A stretch of 64,000 nt of DNA from Brasenia schreberi (GCA_036023115.1 JAYKKT010000061.1:14777001-14841000), one strand, 5' to 3'; positions 48,586 to 62,104 are shown, counted from the stretch's first letter. Notes: generated by a model not told the origin, from the sequence alone. Made by a program: numbers and translations.

Positions 48586-50575
48586 ATGGTGGCACATCCG
48601 GCAATGATTGTACAGAGGGGAAAACCGCATCCATGACAAAGCATGTGAAAGATCTATCGTGCTGTATTGTGAAAATGGTTTATGCTTTACTTATTCTTTA
48701 CCCGGAAGCCACCTTTTGGGGAGTAAATTTTTCAAACTGCCCAGCATAAAATTTCAAGGCTTGGAGTCTTGCCTCAGGGCATATACTGGCCATCAACAGT
48801 TCAAATGGTTTTCATTTCATCTCTTTTCTTGTTCCATTTGCAGTTCATGTGTGAGTTTGGTGATTCATTTCCATATATCAAAGATGGCTGACTGGTCGAT
48901 GTTACAAAAGAAGAGAAGAAGCTGGTGAAGCCATGCAAGTTCTGACATATGCCTAACTCTCGGTAATGGTGGGTAGAAGATATTCTGAAGGCTGACATAT
49001 ATGGTATTCTTGGTGAACAGAGTGTGAGTGTAAGATATCCAATCTGAACTTCAAAACAAGAAACTCAAGGGCAAAAATCAGTAGAGCTTAACTGTTAATA
49101 TAAGACCGTTTTGCAGAAAGTGATTGTGGCAGTTACGTGCTTTGCTTTAATAATTTATGGATGTCTGGGGCGTGCATCTGATTGCAGCCTCCCCCTTGTA
49201 CAAAAAAATATTATTGATGCCATGATGGTTAAAGATCAACTGGGCTTAGAAGATTCCTTCTTGTAGAAATGTGCATTCTTGAATTGTTGCTACAAAATAC
49301 TGAAGCGGTTTTGAAGGTACTGCTAGGAACTATTTGTTTGGGATAACTGAAACCCACATCTGCATGACTTGTAATATAAGAAGCTGTACCTTAACATAAT
49401 GATTGTCTTTTGCAGAGAGATGCCTCATACCAATCTTGTAAATGTTTCTCCTTCTTGGTTAAAGTATGATGATATGTCATAGATGCAACAATTGATTGCT
49501 GTACCTAGCAGATGTGCATTTTTCACTAGCGTTTACTGCTTAAAAAATGCAAGCTACTGTAGCAGTTGTATATTTAAGGTCGTCCTTCAACTAGTGAACC
49601 CTTTATGCGGATAATATTGCTTCTTGAGAAAACAATTCTTACACCTACTAAGGATCTGAATTTTGCTAGTTTGATTGGGAGTGTGGCTATTAATCACCTC
49701 TGGTTAGTGTTCTAGTAATGCGTTGTTTCCTTTGGAGGGGTAATGTCTGGTGAGTGGAGGGTTTGATTATTGGGACTGTGACACGTTCTTTTCAACTGCC
49801 AAACATGAAGTGTTTGGTGTCCACACAAAAGCTGATAAGGGACTTGTTCACGCAACAAACTATCAAAATAAAAACCAAGTCTTTTTACATGCTAATTTGG
49901 GTCTGCTGCAATATAATCTGGATCTGCATTAAGCTCCATCATATGCCATAGTAGCATTTAAAGTGTTTAACATATAATTTCTCACACATTATGGTGGCTT
50001 CCCTAAATGTCAGAGCCACTTTAAGCATGTTTCTCTCATATTGTAAAAGGTTCTATCCCAAATTTTTTACCTAGTAACTACATTACGGATGTGATATTTC
50101 CTGCCATCAACAAATTGATTGGATTTTTGCTAAGAATCTGTGATTTTGGACTGTGGATGCTTTGCATTTTGTATGCAGGGATACACATTTTTGCATTTAT
50201 CTTTTTAAGAAAAGACGCTGCAGGCAAAACAGGCTAAGCTTTAAAAAAACGATAGCCTAACAAGTTTATACCCAGCATCATGCTGCTCATGACTTGCATG
50301 ATTAAATCCACGGAAATACCTCGTGTAGTTCCACAAGCTGTAGAATGCATCATCAACGGCCCAACTGATTCACTAGTAGCTCAGGGATGTGAACGGTTTG
50401 GGATGAGGTTGAGTACATCATTACTGAAAGTGACTATAAAGTATATATAATCATCTTCAGATCTGAAGTGGGTGGGATACACGAAGGCTTGTACCCAACA
50501 AAATATACCATAAATTGGTTAGTCATCTGCAGAGTTTTGAAACCACGTCCAGTCAGTGAGGTCAGATATCAGACA

Positions 50576-50619
<44 letters not shown>

Positions 50620-51149
50620 GTTGTGTGTGTTTGGAAATACAGAGAATATCGACAATATTTCTCTTCGCAGTTTTACTACTCAGGCAGTCTCTCCCTCAGT
50701 ATATTTTATCCTTTTGATTAGGAATTGATTCATGGCATGGCTGATCAATCTAACAAATACTGTAGAATATTTCCAAGTTATGTTTCGGTTCCACATTCAA
50801 TCTTTTCACAATTAATATTCCATGGTTCTCTCTTCTATTACGAATCCAAACTTGGATCATTGCACTAATGCAGAGATTAGAATTCGACCACCAACTCCAT
50901 TTCAAACAGAAACTACTGATCTTTACCACGTCTGACTGCAGAAACCGTGCCGATTATAAGTTTGAGTGTTATAACCTTGTGTCAGACTTGGATCTGGACT
51001 CAGATCTAGGCCCACCCAAGCTGCAGCACAGTAACACACAATGCATTACTGATCTTCTTCATAAACAATTGCCCGAGCATTTGCAGCATCATGAAGAATC
51101 GAAAAACCAGCAACATCAAAGAAATTGACTGGGAAACAATGTATTTCAT
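48586..51149. other. 3' region of the PPR locus and intergenic
   Basis: No further gene was found. Short open frames here (for example 50868-51128, Gln/His-rich end) have no recognised domain. A (GT)n tract lies at 50579-50632. Confidence 0.45.
50579..50632. repeat. (GT)n microsatellite, interrupted
   Basis: A GT run of about 16 units followed by gcgtgttgtgttgtgtgtgt. Confidence 0.95.
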
Positions 51150-52820
51150 CATTTTCTCTATTTTACATTTGTCTTAAATTTTTCGTGAAAAATCTGAAAT
51201 CAATAGTCGTTTTGAGTTTAGGTTGATGCATTGAAGTAGCATGAAGGGTTTTGGTGGGTTGAGATAAGTCGTAGACATCAATTTGGTCAGGACACAGTTC
51301 TAATTCAACAAATTTCCTATTTTTCCACGACTTTTCTTTTCATTTTAGTTTTCTAGAGAGGGGAAAGCAGGTGAACAGAGGGGCACATCCTCTCCCTCGT
51401 GAACGCCAAAAACCGATAAGTCATTGTTGGAATCCATGGTTATTTGGATTTGGGGAAAACATGTCCCCTTTCATGTCATATTTTGTCCAATACATTGGGT
51501 TGTGTTTGAATCACTAAATCTAACATGTATTGTGTCCGAACCACTAAGAGTGGTCGTGTCATGTTGAGGAGGTATTGTGTCCAGTTTTGGGTTCTGTTTT
51601 GCGTTAGAAATAGGTTAGGTTATATCTGGGTTCAAAACAGGATCTGGTTCAGAGAAAGAACTGAACAAAGAACCTATTTGGGTAGTTTTAGGTTTGTGCC
51701 AGGTCCTGTATTGACCCAAGAACACAGAATACCTATTGTGTTGTTTAATTTGGATAAAAAATGGAACTAGGTGATAATTTGGATTCAAGGCAATTTATTT
51801 GGATCTAGGTTGGACTTTTGGGTTGTTTGGGGTCTAATTTAGGCCCAATTTATTGTGTTAGACTTATAGTTAAATAAATTTTAATGTTATTATTATTTAA
51901 AATTATTTAGAGGTTAAAAATTGGAGGATTTGTTGATGATTAAAGTGATTCAACGGTTTGAAGATTGGATCTTGGTGCTTCTTAAGATAGGTTTTTTTGG
52001 ATAATATTTAAATGTGCATGATTGTTAAATGTTTTATTGATGGTTATAAATGATATTTGAAATTATAGATTATTTGATATACCATTGAGATAAGCTTGTT
52101 TATGACATGTTGATAAAAAGCATGATTTGATCTACATGTGTTGATATAAAAATGTTATTTGAATATTGTAGATATGGATTTGGATATATGGATTTGAATA
52201 TAAACTTGTGAATGTGATAAAATGCAATTGGTTTTGAAAGATAATGATGTGTGAATACATGAGTCCGACTTAATTGTGTTTTCAAGCACTCTATTGTGTC
52301 ACCATGGTTTGATAGTCGTGGATTAGGTTGACCAAGATCGTGTGAAGGAGGGTCACACAATGCTTATGGTCTTGGGATAGACATAGTATGAGTTGTAATT
52401 ATTATAATTTATTGATGTGAATGAGTATGAATTTGCTATTAAATGATTGTGAAACATGCATGCTTTTAGTATGAATTCTATTAAAAGGCGTATAACTTCC
52501 CTTTTGAGTTATAGGTCAGAGTTCACCTTGTCATTTAATGCACGGAGTCAAGTAGCATATTGATAGAGATGTATTTATGTGATTATATTGATATAAATGA
52601 TGGTTAGTTATCTAGGTATTTATATTGACTTTTGGGGTCTATGTCAGTGAGTTTCACACCATTTTGAATGAATGGATTGTTTAAATTTATGAATATTTAA
52701 TATATTTAAGTTTTATATTTTATTGGAGTTACATTTTGGCTATACTTATGTTTGAATATCGCTTACATTCGCCACATGAGATCGGTTAGGGTCATGGTTG
52801 CCACTCGTGCGAGTGTGACA
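51150..52820 (+). repeat. truncated Tekay/Del-type LTR
   Basis: It aligns with the LTRs at 59170 and 62105 from their about 250th base onward (…gaagtag…aagggttttg…gggt, agttaaataaattttaatg, gaagattggatcttggtgct). It ends in gagtgtgaca at 52820, the CA terminus corresponding to 61159. The first part is missing and no primer site follows, so it is an isolated LTR piece. Confidence 0.8.
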
Positions 52821-54257
52821 TTGAGTCTCTCAGTGTTAAATGTTTCCGAGAGGACTTAAGAACCAACTAATCCTCATCTTTTATAGCATGGGTTGAAGTC
52901 TGGTTTTGTTGCTAATATAATCTTGCCAAAGGTACCAAGAAAACGAAAATTCGGTAACCAATCCAGATTACAAAAGTAACAGAACTGCATCTCAATAGCA
53001 ACATGATAGCCGGAAATACTTTGAACATTGTCCAATCATTACAAGAATAAAGTGTATCTACTGAGCTACTGAGGAACAACGGGAGATTAAATGTTATAGA
53101 ATTCGACCGCCAACTCAACCCATGACCAATATGAGCACAAAGCTTCCTTCATAACTCCAGGAACTTCTTTGAAGTGGCATGCATCTTCTTGGATCCAAGC
53201 TGCTTAAGATCGGATAACCTACAACTGCATCTATTTTCATCAAGGCATGCATCCCGGAATTCTTACTTACAGTGTTGCCTTCTTGTTCTTGAACTCCGGA
53301 TTAATTTTGATTTGTCAAAAACAATCAAATAATAAGTAAAAATGAGGAATGATGGGTTTATCTGATATTCTGCACAAATTAAAGAGACAAAGTTAGCTCT
53401 TGCATATTCGAAAACCAAAAGAAAAAAACAGATCACTTGACACTCTTTTTCATTGCCAGTACCCTCTATCACAGTGTATATTCCCATCAGATCCTGATAA
53501 ATCTTTATTACTGTTTTGTTAGATCAATCCATCCTACCTGAGGGAAGAATTTGTTCATTGAAATAACACAAAGGGACAATCATTGAATTTGAAATTATTA
53601 GGAAGCCAAACATAGAAAGATTGTATGTGACAGGATATAAGAAATGGCATATATGGTGCTAGTATACAAATTTTCATGAAAAAAGAAACTTAAAAATCCA
53701 TAGTCGAACTGCATAAATGTTCACAAACTAAGCTGCTTAAAAAGAGATGCTATCAACTTAATCCAATTTCAAGAAATGCACGTTTTTGGATAGATTAAAT
53801 CCAAAGGCATTACACTCATGAAATGGGCTACACATTTTCTTTGAAGATTCTTTCTAGCATTCCCTACAAGGGAAGTACCAATAACTCCAAAAAAACACAA
53901 AAGGAGATTCTGTCATATTAGATGCATCAAATTTATTACAAAACCGAGTAATACTGTTTTCTAGACATTAGGGAATATGATTTGACCACTATGTGGAACT
54001 TTTTTCATTATAAGAGCAATTTACTTGTTCTAGTTTTTATCTAGCGAGAGATACGCACAAGTAATGGTGAATCTAACACTTACAATTTCATCTCCCGTCA
54101 AATTAGTGTCAAAGCTATATGCACACTCAGCAAGACTTTTCACAAATTAGGTGGTGTCAGCTGGAGACTGCGCCAAGGAATTCATGCGACCTAGTGCAAC
54201 ATGCTTGACTTAGGAGGTCAATATAATCTGGTGCATTAGTGCTTGAAAGATTGCTCT
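52821..54257. other. intergenic, 3' side of the SAM-PRXL2 gene
   Basis: No domain-bearing frame was found. It may include the 3' untranslated region or a last small exon of the minus-strand gene upstream of it; I could not identify one with confidence. Confidence 0.4.
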
Positions 54258-54346
54258 CCATGACAAAAGACCCAATGAAGTTTTACGGTCCGTCAGACAC
54301 CTAATGCAAACTTCTTCCTCTATCCGTGGTTAGAATCAGTGCAGCT
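54258..54346 (-). mobile_element. RTE 5'-leader fragment
   Basis: caatgaagttttacggtc, then gtcagacacctaatgcaaac and cttcctctatccgtgg, match the leader block of the RTE copies at 23140-23215 and 43555-43625. Only the leader is present, with no coding part. Orientation follows copies A and B. Confidence 0.6.
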
Positions 54347-54507
54347 ATATGTTTCACAAAAGTTTTATCTACACAACACAAAAATATTCAAGCACTACAA
54401 TAGTAATCAGAAAGATTGGATGAACGGTTGTAAAGCCACTTCCTGAGGAAAAACCACGCAGCATTAAATTCCTTATAGGTGGGCTTAGTACTGCTTAGAT
54501 GAAATAC

Positions 54508-56395
54508 CTGTATCCGACTGCATATCTCAATGACCTCAGCAATGGGAGCCCAATCACCAAAATTCCTCTCCACAAATTGGTAAGCGATGCCACTTTTGCC
54601 ACTACCAACTATAAAAAGCCCACCATTAATCGTGCCATCGCCATTTAAATTTGAGTTTAGGCAAGTAGTTTTAGCACGGAGATAATTTGTTATAGCCTGA
54701 GGATTCAGGAGAAATCCTGTTAAGAAGTTGTCTCTTAACACCTTCCCTCCCCCAAGAGCCTTGAAGAAACCCAAGCTTTTGTCCAAGATCACAATCCCAC
54801 CCCAGTAGCGAGGCCAAAAGTCCTTCACCTATCAACATAACAAAGTCAATTACTGTAATTTCTTGAAAGAAAACAAAGATTGCTGAAGGTATACATACCT
54901 CTGACTCTATTTGTTCATGAAGAACGGCAATAAGTTGAACTCCCAGAGAATCAAAAATAGGCTTCCTTGAATAGAGCTGGTGAGCTTCAGCTCGGCACAT
55001 GATGCACCTACATAACATGGTATTATCCATTATGGTTTTGGAAACTAGGCAGCAATAGTAGAGATAAAGGTTGAGTTGGTAATCAAGGTTTAGTTACCCA
55101 GGGCGTCGTAGACAGAGGAAAATGACCGGTCTATCACGCCATAACTCCGATGATTTCATGGTTATTGCTTTTACCAGTGAGCTGGTGCCAATTTGATACT
55201 CTGGCACCAGTTTCTGAACTGAAATGCTTTCGATCATGGAATACGGTGCAACATCATCAACAAGAGGAGGTGGCTTTATGAGTCCAAAAAGCCTGGGCTT
55301 AGCAGGTGCTGAAGCAACAATGCCTTTGAATGAATGCCCTTCTTTGATCCTCAACTCTGCTGTAGATACTTCACTGGTGATCGAGTTTGACCGCCGTCTC
55401 AGCGATGAACTGTTCGGACCTTTCAGAGATGCACTATACAAGAGCTCAGCTCCATTTCCATTTGTGCCAGCAAAAGGGAGTTTTCTTACAGCTGAAAGGC
55501 TTGTTCTTCTGTAAGGAGAAGGTTCAGAGATCCCACAGGCAGTTGTTCGGTCGACAAATCGCGCAAAATGGCCTCTTTTCATGCCAAATTGGTAGGAAAG
55601 AACTCTAGCGCTACAATTCAGAAGCTCAGCCAAAGATTTTCCCGATGTCTCCATCTTATCCCCATATTGCATCAAAGAACGCCCATGCAAATATGATCTG
55701 ATCTCCAGAGCATCCTATACCAAATTCCACGAGAAACCACACTCAAACCAAATGCAATCAAACAAGATTAATGATCTCCCTGGTCAATAACCCTTAATTT
55801 CAATTTCAAGTTTCGTCTTTGGCATAATCTATGGATCAAAACACAACAAATAGTTTAAACCCTGAAACTATTGATCCTAGAAATGAAAGAGAAGAGAATA
55901 AGCTAACAACATTATCTTATCTTTGCTACTCAACAAACAAGTGGAAAAGCTGCATCTTGAAACTATCTAAGGTGTCATATTCACCTCGAAGGTCATGCTA
56001 AATAATCTCGAAAGTGGGATTAGCACGCCATTCTACCGTGTTGGTTTTTCTTATTGTTCTTGAGAAAAGTTTACTGTAGAGATCATGAATAAAACTTACT
56101 GATACACCTGTCAGCCAGGGTTCTGTTTTCCTCATCAATGAAGCAAGGGGACGAGCATTTAAATCTCACTAATTCACTATACCTACCCATGAAATTCTGA
56201 GAACAAAATGCCAGAGAAAAGAAGAGGTGGGAACAATACCTTCTGCCTGGCAGTCATATTGACAGAATCCATATCCTCCAAGTTCATCATCTTCAAAGTG
56301 GGCACATCATCCCAACCTTCCTCAACAAGTTTAGGGAGTATCTCTTTGAGAACTCCATCACCAATGAACTCCTCTACACTGAAAGAGGACGCCAT
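54508..56395 (-). CDS. SAM domain-peroxiredoxin-like 2 (AhpC/TSA_2) protein
   Basis: Minus-strand exons 56395-56240, 55714-55098, 55007-54899 and 54828-54508 have GT/AG borders and join in frame to at least 401 codons. Residues about 6-67 form a SAM domain (VEEFIGDGVLKEILPKLVEE…MTARQKDALEIRSYL), a protein-interaction module. A Ser/Arg-rich linker follows. From about 230 comes the thioredoxin-fold AhpC/TSA_2 domain: RPVIFLCLRRPG, then C259-I-M-C262 (a CxxC redox pair), AEAHQLYSRKPIFDSLG, DFWPRYWGG, NGGLFIVG and FGDWAPIAEV. Such proteins are thiol antioxidant-like; substrate and compartment are not shown. An in-frame ATG ten codons upstream (56425) is an alternative start. The last exon is uncertain: either a small downstream exon exists, or translation reads on from 54508 to a stop at 54388. 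Confidence 0.85.
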
Positions 56396-57339
56396 TGCTA
56401 GGAACAAGAAGGATCCCTTGTTCAATCAAATAAATACAAGCGTAACCTGCATAGAAGGTATATATGTTAACTTCCACCATCAAACGCCCATGCATCATAT
56501 TGAATAAGAGGAAAACCATTCATAATAAAATCCAATTAAATTCTCAAGATGAACCATCGGATCACGCAGTAACAAATTATTAATATTGAACCCTTGGAGT
56601 GATGAAAATAAATGCAATCAAATACCAGTCGAAAAAGTGTAAGATACAACGAACCAAGAAGTGAACCAAGAAGTCAAAATGATTGTGTATACATACACGC
56701 ATACATATATATATATATATATATATATAAAAGAGAAGAGAGAGAGAGATTGGCCAGGGAATATTGATGACACCAGCAAGAAGATCCAAGGAGTTTTAAG
56801 CGCACTCTTGTAGATCGATTTTGTTGGTTGGCCTTCGGGATTCCTTCTGTTGTTCCTGTGGCAGTTTCGAGTTGTGGAACAGTTGAAGTGAAAGTAGATC
56901 AAGATAAAAAAATTTCAGGTATGTGTTTTACGGTTTTCACAACCGATTTTTCACAAAAAGGGTTTTCTTTATTTATCACTCAGATTTTCACTATTTTTGT
57001 GAGTGTGCATTGCTCATTATTTATAGAACAACGCTTGCTCCACCCTCCCGGATATCTATATTGAGATTTTTGATTTGGGAGCCTTTATCCAATTGGTTAC
57101 GGAGCTCATCCATATGTAACCGCCTCTATAGGAAATGACTCCATGAACAATCCAGTCGTTCTTGTGAAATTGTTGAGAATGGACATATCGGCTTTACATC
57201 ACTCGCTTGGCTATTCGAGCTAAATGTTTTGACATACTGGTTTCTCACCTACTTTTGTGGGGTTTTCCTAGTAATGTTATTTTATAAATACTATTGTAAT
57301 CACTACCTGTTCTACAGTTTTTTACCTACACAACAATCA
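56396..57339. other. upstream of the SAM-PRXL2 gene, with microsatellite
   Basis: This is the likely promoter and leader region of the minus-strand gene. It contains (TA)n at 56705-56729 followed by an AG-rich tract (56732-56749). No further gene was seen. Confidence 0.5.
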
Positions 57340-59169
57340 AACATATCTTAAACCCATGTTTATAACATGTTTTGAAAAAAGATCCTCTGATATGCCTTTA
57401 GTCAACGGGTCTATCAACATATCTTGAGTTGGCATCTATAAGATGGATATTTTCTTTCTCATAACCAGATCATGTACATAGTGGTATTTCACCATTATAT
57501 GCTTGCTTTTAAAGTTATTAGCTTCACTCTTGATTAGAGTAATTGATGCATTGTTTTCATAATAAATGATAATTAGCTATGTCTAACTTCAAATCTCGTA
57601 TAAAGTGACTTATCTAGATGACACTTATTGCAGCCATACAACAAGTCATATACTCAGCTTTATGTGTATGCAATGGTACAAAACCTTGTTTCTTACATGT
57701 CCAAGAAACAACTCTACCTCCAAATAAAAATATGTCCTGAGGTTGATTTGCTATCGTCTTTGCTCCCAATAAAGTTAGCATTTGAGTATCCTACCACTTT
57801 ATTTCATATGATGGAAAACATAATTTTAAGTCTTTTGTTCCTTTGAGATATCTTAAAATCCTTTTCACAGATATCCAATGCTATCATTTAGGATTATTTT
57901 GATATATGCTCATAAGACCAACAACAAAACTGATATGACGTCTTGTAGATAATATACCTTGCATCAAGATACTCACAACTTGTGTATAAGGAACTTTAGG
58001 CTTATCGTCCTCTTCACTGGGACAATTAGCCTTGCTATGTTTTACTCCTTTTACAATGGGTGTAGAAGTAGACTTCTATTCACCCATTTTAAACAAACTT
58101 CTTGAGGATATAATCAATATCTCTCTCCTGACTTAGGCATAGAAGATTAGATTCTCTATTTTGAAAAATCTTTATACTCAAGATATAGGATGCTTCTCTT
58201 ATATCTTTCATTTCAAACCTTGACTTGAACCATGACTTGGTTTTGATAATCATCTCATTGTCATTTCCAGTCAACAATATGTCATTTAAATATAATGATA
58301 AGATGATAAAGTGACTCCCATTGTTTCAGACATATACATAGTGATCAAACTTATTTGCCACAAACTAAAGTTCAACAATGACATTTTGAAAAGTCAAATA
58401 CGATTAACGAGGTGATTGTTTTAGGTCATACAGGGATTTTTTCAACCTATATAAATTATCTTCTTAGCCTTCAACTATATATCTTTCGGGGTACTGCATA
58501 TATATGATTTCATCTAAATCTTCATTTAGAAAAGTAGTTTTTAAATCTAACTGATGTACATATCAAATCATAATATGCAGATATTGCCAGGATTATGTCT
58601 CAACATAATCTATCATCTTTTTTTGTAAAAATCCCTTTTTAACCAACCTCCCTTTAAACTTATCGATTGCTCCATCGATTTTATATTTTTTTTTCAGAAC
58701 TCATTTGCAACTTATGACTTTTCTTCCTTTTGGCAAATCAATCAACTCCCAAACTTGGTTTTTCTCAATGAATTTGATTTCTTCATCCATAGCTTTCTCC
58801 CAATCTATTACTTTAGATGAGTTAATAGCCTGCTGACAAGTCAAGTTATTAGTCAACTCATCTAAATCTACCAAATTGCACATTTCTTGTGCAATATAAG
58901 TGTGATAATCCTTTAAGTAGGACGATGCGGCCCTAGGCCTTTTATGTCTACTTAAAGTTTTGGTTGATTTAGAAAGATTTTCTATGGGTTCAAATGATGA
59001 TTGATCTAGATCTACTAGATCGTCAATATACTCATCATTACCTTCAAAGATGTCATTCTTAGTACCTTTTAAGAATTCAACACTATACTCTCTATCAACC
59101 CATGATCGTTATGATAAATTCGATATCTTTTTGAGCCTTTAGGATATCCAATACATCTCAAGGACCTGT
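57340..59169 (-). mobile_element. Ty1/copia retrotransposon, 3' half (decayed)
   Basis: On the minus strand: linker with SSKVIDWEKAMDEEIKFIEKN (frame 58883-58701), degraded RT, MLTGNDNEMIIKTKSW and ASYILSIKI (58277-58089), RNase H (SKSTSGYIFLFGGG, VVSWTCKKQGF, near 57760-57660) and the pol end near 57345. It is the same family as the element at 29480-35735. It is cut at 59169/59170 by the Tekay-like LTR; the integrase and gag side would lie beyond the window. Confidence 0.82.
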
Positions 59170-61159
59170 TGTGTAGCGGGTTAGACAATTTGGATCTAGA
59201 CCTGGTTGGATCTAGACCCACCTGAACAAGAAGTAGTAATGCTCGATCGTTACTGCACAGAATCTTGTTACGCAACAAGACAACAATGACAACCCCATTG
59301 CTGTCAATGCGGGATCATTATTGGTTCCAAAACTTTAATGGGGCCTCCATGGTAGGCAGCATCAAGTTGGATTGGGCAAGCCGCGAGAACACCGAGCATC
59401 ATCAAGGTAGAATAAAGGGTTTTGGGTTGGGTTAAAGCAGTGAGGTAGAACAAAGAGTTTTGGTAGGTTCGGGTAAGTCGTGGGTGTCAATTTGGCCTGA
59501 AAACAATTCTGATTCACCGGATTTTCACAAATTTTGCAACATCTTGTTTCATACAGTTTTTCAGCCAAAACGACACCACTAGAGACCAATGCTAGACTAA
59601 AATGGAAAAGGAGGAGTAGATTGTCAGTTGGGGACCATTGTCGACCTTAGTCATCAATGAAAACTGTCGAAATCTATGTTGGAAAACCAAAGGAACCGAC
59701 CCCTTTGGGTGTGTCTCATTTTCGTGTCACGTCCGAAATTCTTTAAACTAACACAAATTCATGTCACATGTTAAGAAATCAAAAAGAGGTTTTGTGTTGG
59801 AAATGGGTTATGTTTGGGTTGGATCTTGAAATGGATTATATGTTAAAAATAGGACTCGTGTTAGTAGTTGAAGGTTTTGTTTCGACATAATGACACAGGT
59901 TACCTACTGTGTCACTCAGTTTGGATCAAATATGGATCAAGATATCAATTCAGATCTAGGACAACTTAAACAAATTAAAATTGGGTTTGGGTGATTTTAG
60001 AGACATTTGAGATCCGATTTGGATATGGTTTATTACGTTAGATTCATAGTTAAATAAATTTTAATATTTTATTTATTTATAATTGTTTAGAGATTAAAAT
60101 TGGAGGATTTGATGGTGATAGAGTTGCCCAATAGTTTGGAGATTGGATCTTAGTGCTCATTTAGGTAGAGAGTTATGCATTCTTTTTTACATAACCATGC
60201 TAGAAGTGATTTTCTTGTTTTAGATGGATTTAAATATGCATAATTGATAAATATTTTATTGATGTTTATGAAATGATGATCGTAATTATGGGTTATTTGA
60301 TATGCTTTTGAAATAGAACGTGTTTATGACATTGATTGATAAAGAGCATATTTTGATATGTATGTGTTGTATGAACATGATATTTTGATTTGTAAATGTG
60401 ATGAACTATAATTGGTTTTGAAAATATAATGATGTGTGAATATATGAGCGATACTTATATAGGTTGTGTGGGGTCTTTAGAGACTTATAGCTCATTCGGA
60501 TGATCCGACTTGGGGCGAATATAGGGTGTGTTCTCGAACACTCTATCGTGAGGTCTGCATGATTACCGTTATAGACGGGGTTATCGAGGTCACGTTAGGT
60601 AGGACTGAATGACTCTCGTGGCCTTTGGGACAGACACAATATGGACCGTAATTATCGTAACTAATGATGTTATATGCATGTGTGTGAATGTGTAAGTATA
60701 AATTTGATATCATGATTTAAAAGAAAACTATGATTTGTTATGAAACGATTGTGAAATTATGCATGTTATTAGTATAATTTTTCTTTAAAGATGTTTAACC
60801 TCGCTACTAAGCTATGTGTAGGAACTCACCCAATTATTTTACAGTTTGTCCTGAAGCTAGTACTTCGAAGGCATATGAAGCAGAGTAGGAGTTGCATAAA
60901 GCTACATTTTTATTTTAGATAGTATGATAAGTGTTACATGATTTAGAAAATCTTGTTATTCTGATTTATTGTCAGGTAGGCCCCACACTATTTTGGGCAT
61001 ATTGTTTAGAACTTTGATATGAATATTTATTTCAATTAGATATTTTATTTAGTTAAATTAAATCAATATTGTATTTGACTACTACTCACCATTGCGCCAG
61101 GGTGAGAGGCGGCTACATGGCATCAACTTGGGTCGGGTCATGGTCGTGCGGATATGATA
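59170..61159 (+). repeat. 5' LTR of Tekay/Del-like element
   Basis: It starts TGTAGCGGG and ends at about 61159, just before the primer binding site. About 2.0 kb. It aligns along its length with the LTR at 62105 onward (shared: agcagtaatgctc…cgttattgca, caatgcgggaccgttattgg, attcatagttaaataaattt, attttacagtt(t/c)gtcctgaagct). The five bases before it are cctgt; the matching right-hand duplicate is outside the window. Confidence 0.88.
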
Positions 61160-61162
61160 ACT

Positions 61163-61174
61163 TGGTATCAAAGC
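61163..61174 (+). promoter_or_regulatory. primer binding site (initiator tRNA-Met type)
   Basis: tggtatcaaagc, three bases after the LTR end, is one base away from tggtatcagagc, the complement of the plant initiator tRNA-Met 3' end used to start minus-strand synthesis. Confidence 0.85.
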
Positions 61175-61299
61175 CTATGGTTATTAAAATATATTTAATA
61201 GCGAGTTAATTATTGAAATATAATATCATATTTATGTGTAGGACTCTAAAGGGTTGTGTTTGAACTTAATTTTGAGCGTTATGCATGACACTAATGAGG

Positions 61300-62040
61300 A
61301 AATGTAGTCGTATGGATCTGCTGTGGCAATTGAGGCACTATTAGCAACACCTCAAGGACCTACAGTACTACCACATATTCTACTTGTAAAAGGTGGTCAG
61401 GATGTTACAACATTGCTTGATCAGATGATAAGTTTACTGCAACATGTTTTGAGAGAATCCACCATGATAATACAACACTTGACAAAGAATGGGTGTAAAG
61501 AGTTTAAGAGAGTAGTTACAAATCTCTTAAAACCTTATGAGTGAATTGATAAACTGGAGAACGCTTTTTATATACTTGCTCATACCGATGAGGAGAGGAG
61601 GGTGCAGTTGATGTCTAGTATATTCGAAGGAAATACAAAACAATGGTGGAGAGCATAGAAAGGGACACATGGCACTCCTTGGACTTAGGAGGCATTTAAG
61701 AAGGCATTTTTCGATCATTTCTTTTCTCATGATGATTAGATGCACCTACAGATTAAGTTTAATTAACTGCAAAAAGACTATTTGATATTGAGAGAATATA
61801 CAAACTAGTTCTTAAGATTGTCGTAGTTTGACCTTAGTATGGTAATTCCTAAGGCACAAACAAATAAGTATTTCTAAAGACCTTTTAATCTGATCCATAA
61901 GTCATTGAGTGGGAGGATATATATAGACATTGACAAGTTGCAATTTGTTGCTATTCATGTAGAGACAAATATGCTACATTATAAGGGTAAGAAGAAGCCA
62001 ACAAAAAGAGTTTTCATAGCTCACATGAAGGCGCGAATAA
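61300..62040 (+). pseudogene. gag fragment of the Tekay-like element
   Basis: From about 61530 to 61830 the frames carry a Retrotrans_gag signature: NAFYILAHTDEERRVQLM, WWRA, GTPWT-EAFKKAFFDHFF, and QKDYLILREYTN. Several stops interrupt it. No protease, RT or integrase follows; the sequence runs directly to the polypurine tract at 62093-62104. The element is therefore a deletion derivative that needs other elements to move, if it moves at all. Confidence 0.75.
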
Positions 62041-62092
62041 GAGTAAACCAGACCAAACTCAAAAGTGAACTAACAGAGAACATAATTTCTTT

Positions 62093-62104
62093 AAGGGGGT
62101 AGAA
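62093..62104 (+). promoter_or_regulatory. polypurine tract
   Basis: aagggggtagaa lies immediately before the TGTAGC start of the right LTR, the normal place for the plus-strand primer. Confidence 0.8.

Noticed and set aside
50868..51128. 86-codon Gln/His-rich frame
   Set aside because: No recognisable family, and compositional bias alone can explain the open frame.
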